Assembly: GCA_963978545.1 (NCBI GenBank)
Contig: OZ021732.1
Coordinates: 22,793,688-22,857,687, forward strand
Origin: Linyphia triangularis
Lineage: Eukaryota > Arthropoda > Arachnida > Araneae > Linyphiidae
Direction of reading: 5' to 3'
Length of the DNA stretch: 64,000 bases
In this document: in pieces, positions 63,527-64,000 of the stretch
How the letters are laid out: each line of letters begins with the position of its first letter
Position numbering within the stretch: position 1 is the first letter of the stretch
Translations under genes and position numbers: made by a program
Notes under the pieces: model-generated
Told to the model about the DNA's origin: nothing
Databases searched by the model: none
The model's input: only the letters and a program-made list of their open reading frames with translations

Positions 63527-64000
63527 TAGACTGAGAGGCGACTGCAATTTTTGGACCCATCGAACATCATTCTGAATTTTTTATAGAAATTGGAGAAAAG
63601 TTAGTAGATTACGAATCCACTGGTCTGCCGAGGCAAAAATGGCCGAAACTGGTCAAAAATCGACTTTTACTAAGTTGAACTAAACGCCATAACTTGCCAA
63701 ATAATGAGCATTTTTTTTTTAAATATTTGGTAACCCTCACTCTTTAATTTTCAATTGGTTGCAAACGATTCGGATGTGTGGCTATGGCTTACTTGCATCT
63801 TTTACAAATGAGCCAAATTGGAAATAAACTTACGTCACTGATGACGTAAATGATGTAGCCAATTTAGCTTACTTTTAAGAGATACAAAGTTTCCGAGCCA
63901 GACATCAGAAATCGTTTGCGTTTTTTCTCTTTGAAAATCAAAATGCCGTGGGTTGCCAGACGAAAAAGTTTGTTCTCTTTTTTTCAAGTTATGACATATT
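63527..64000. mobile_element. Palindromic MITE, second copy, cut by the window end
   Basis: TA at 63527-63528 precedes GACTGAGAGGCGACTGCAAT. The sequence then follows the 41759-42419 copy (GAATCCACTGGTCTGCCGAG, GGCCGAAACTGGTCAAAAAT, TTACGTCACTGATGACGTAA) to the end of the window, about 470 of 661 bp. It inserted into copy E of the dispersed element. Confidence 0.85.

Overview
The window looks like nuclear DNA of an AT-rich arthropod-type genome, most likely a chelicerate such as a spider. That assignment is a judgement from repeat style, not from a recognised gene. There are no prokaryotic operons, no long open reading frames (the longest is 121 codons and unconvincing), many A/T homopolymers, long (TA)n tracts, tRNA-derived SINE-like pieces and dozens of DNA-transposon remnants. 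Most of the 64 kb is intron or intergenic sequence filled with mobile DNA.

Layout. 0-13 kb is mostly featureless AT-rich DNA with one piggyBac-type MITE (2.2 kb), small tandem duplications and one copy of a dispersed element (10.8 kb). 13.3-19.3 kb holds a DNA transposon with CAGGGTAG-type termini and a second, inverted partial copy, with a 38-bp minisatellite between them. 19.5-28 kb is sparse, with a mariner-like MITE and two CpG-richer blocks. The block at 28.0-28.25 kb is the best host-gene signal: a minus-strand start codon in good context, a 49-nt coding piece starting MGALLTKF and a consensus GTGAGT donor, below a promoter-like stretch with CACGTG. 30.8-33.5 kb contains three copies of a ~0.3-0.75 kb dispersed family that has hairpins at its ends. 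35.7-41.15 kb holds two neighbouring hAT elements with target-site duplications (TSDs). The second carries a broken transposase and has itself been hit by a piggyBac MITE. 41.8-43.9 kb holds a 661-bp palindromic MITE, a fragment of the dispersed family and a 91-bp satellite array. 44.3-45.7 kb is a dispersed repeat between two long (TA)n tracts. 46-51 kb carries a perfect 391-bp hAT MITE, another dispersed-family copy, a piggyBac-transposase N-terminal fragment and a small hAT MITE. 51.9 and 55.0 kb hold SINE-like sequences. 53.2-59.5 kb contains exon-like pieces, including a diverged tandem duplication that keeps splice sites. 60.9-63.2 kb is a second, larger 91-bp satellite array in opposite orientation, followed by the dispersed family and a second copy of the palindromic MITE that runs off the window.

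The most unusual structure is the satellite system. Two 91-bp arrays 17 kb apart lie in opposite orientation. The 21 and 9 regular monomers are in exact 91-bp register. Each array ends in the same short boundary (CCCTA[C/A]TAACCAT), joins the same dispersed element and lies close to the same palindromic MITE. This suggests a satellite that travels as, or inside, a mobile element. No complete host protein-coding gene can be supported in the window.
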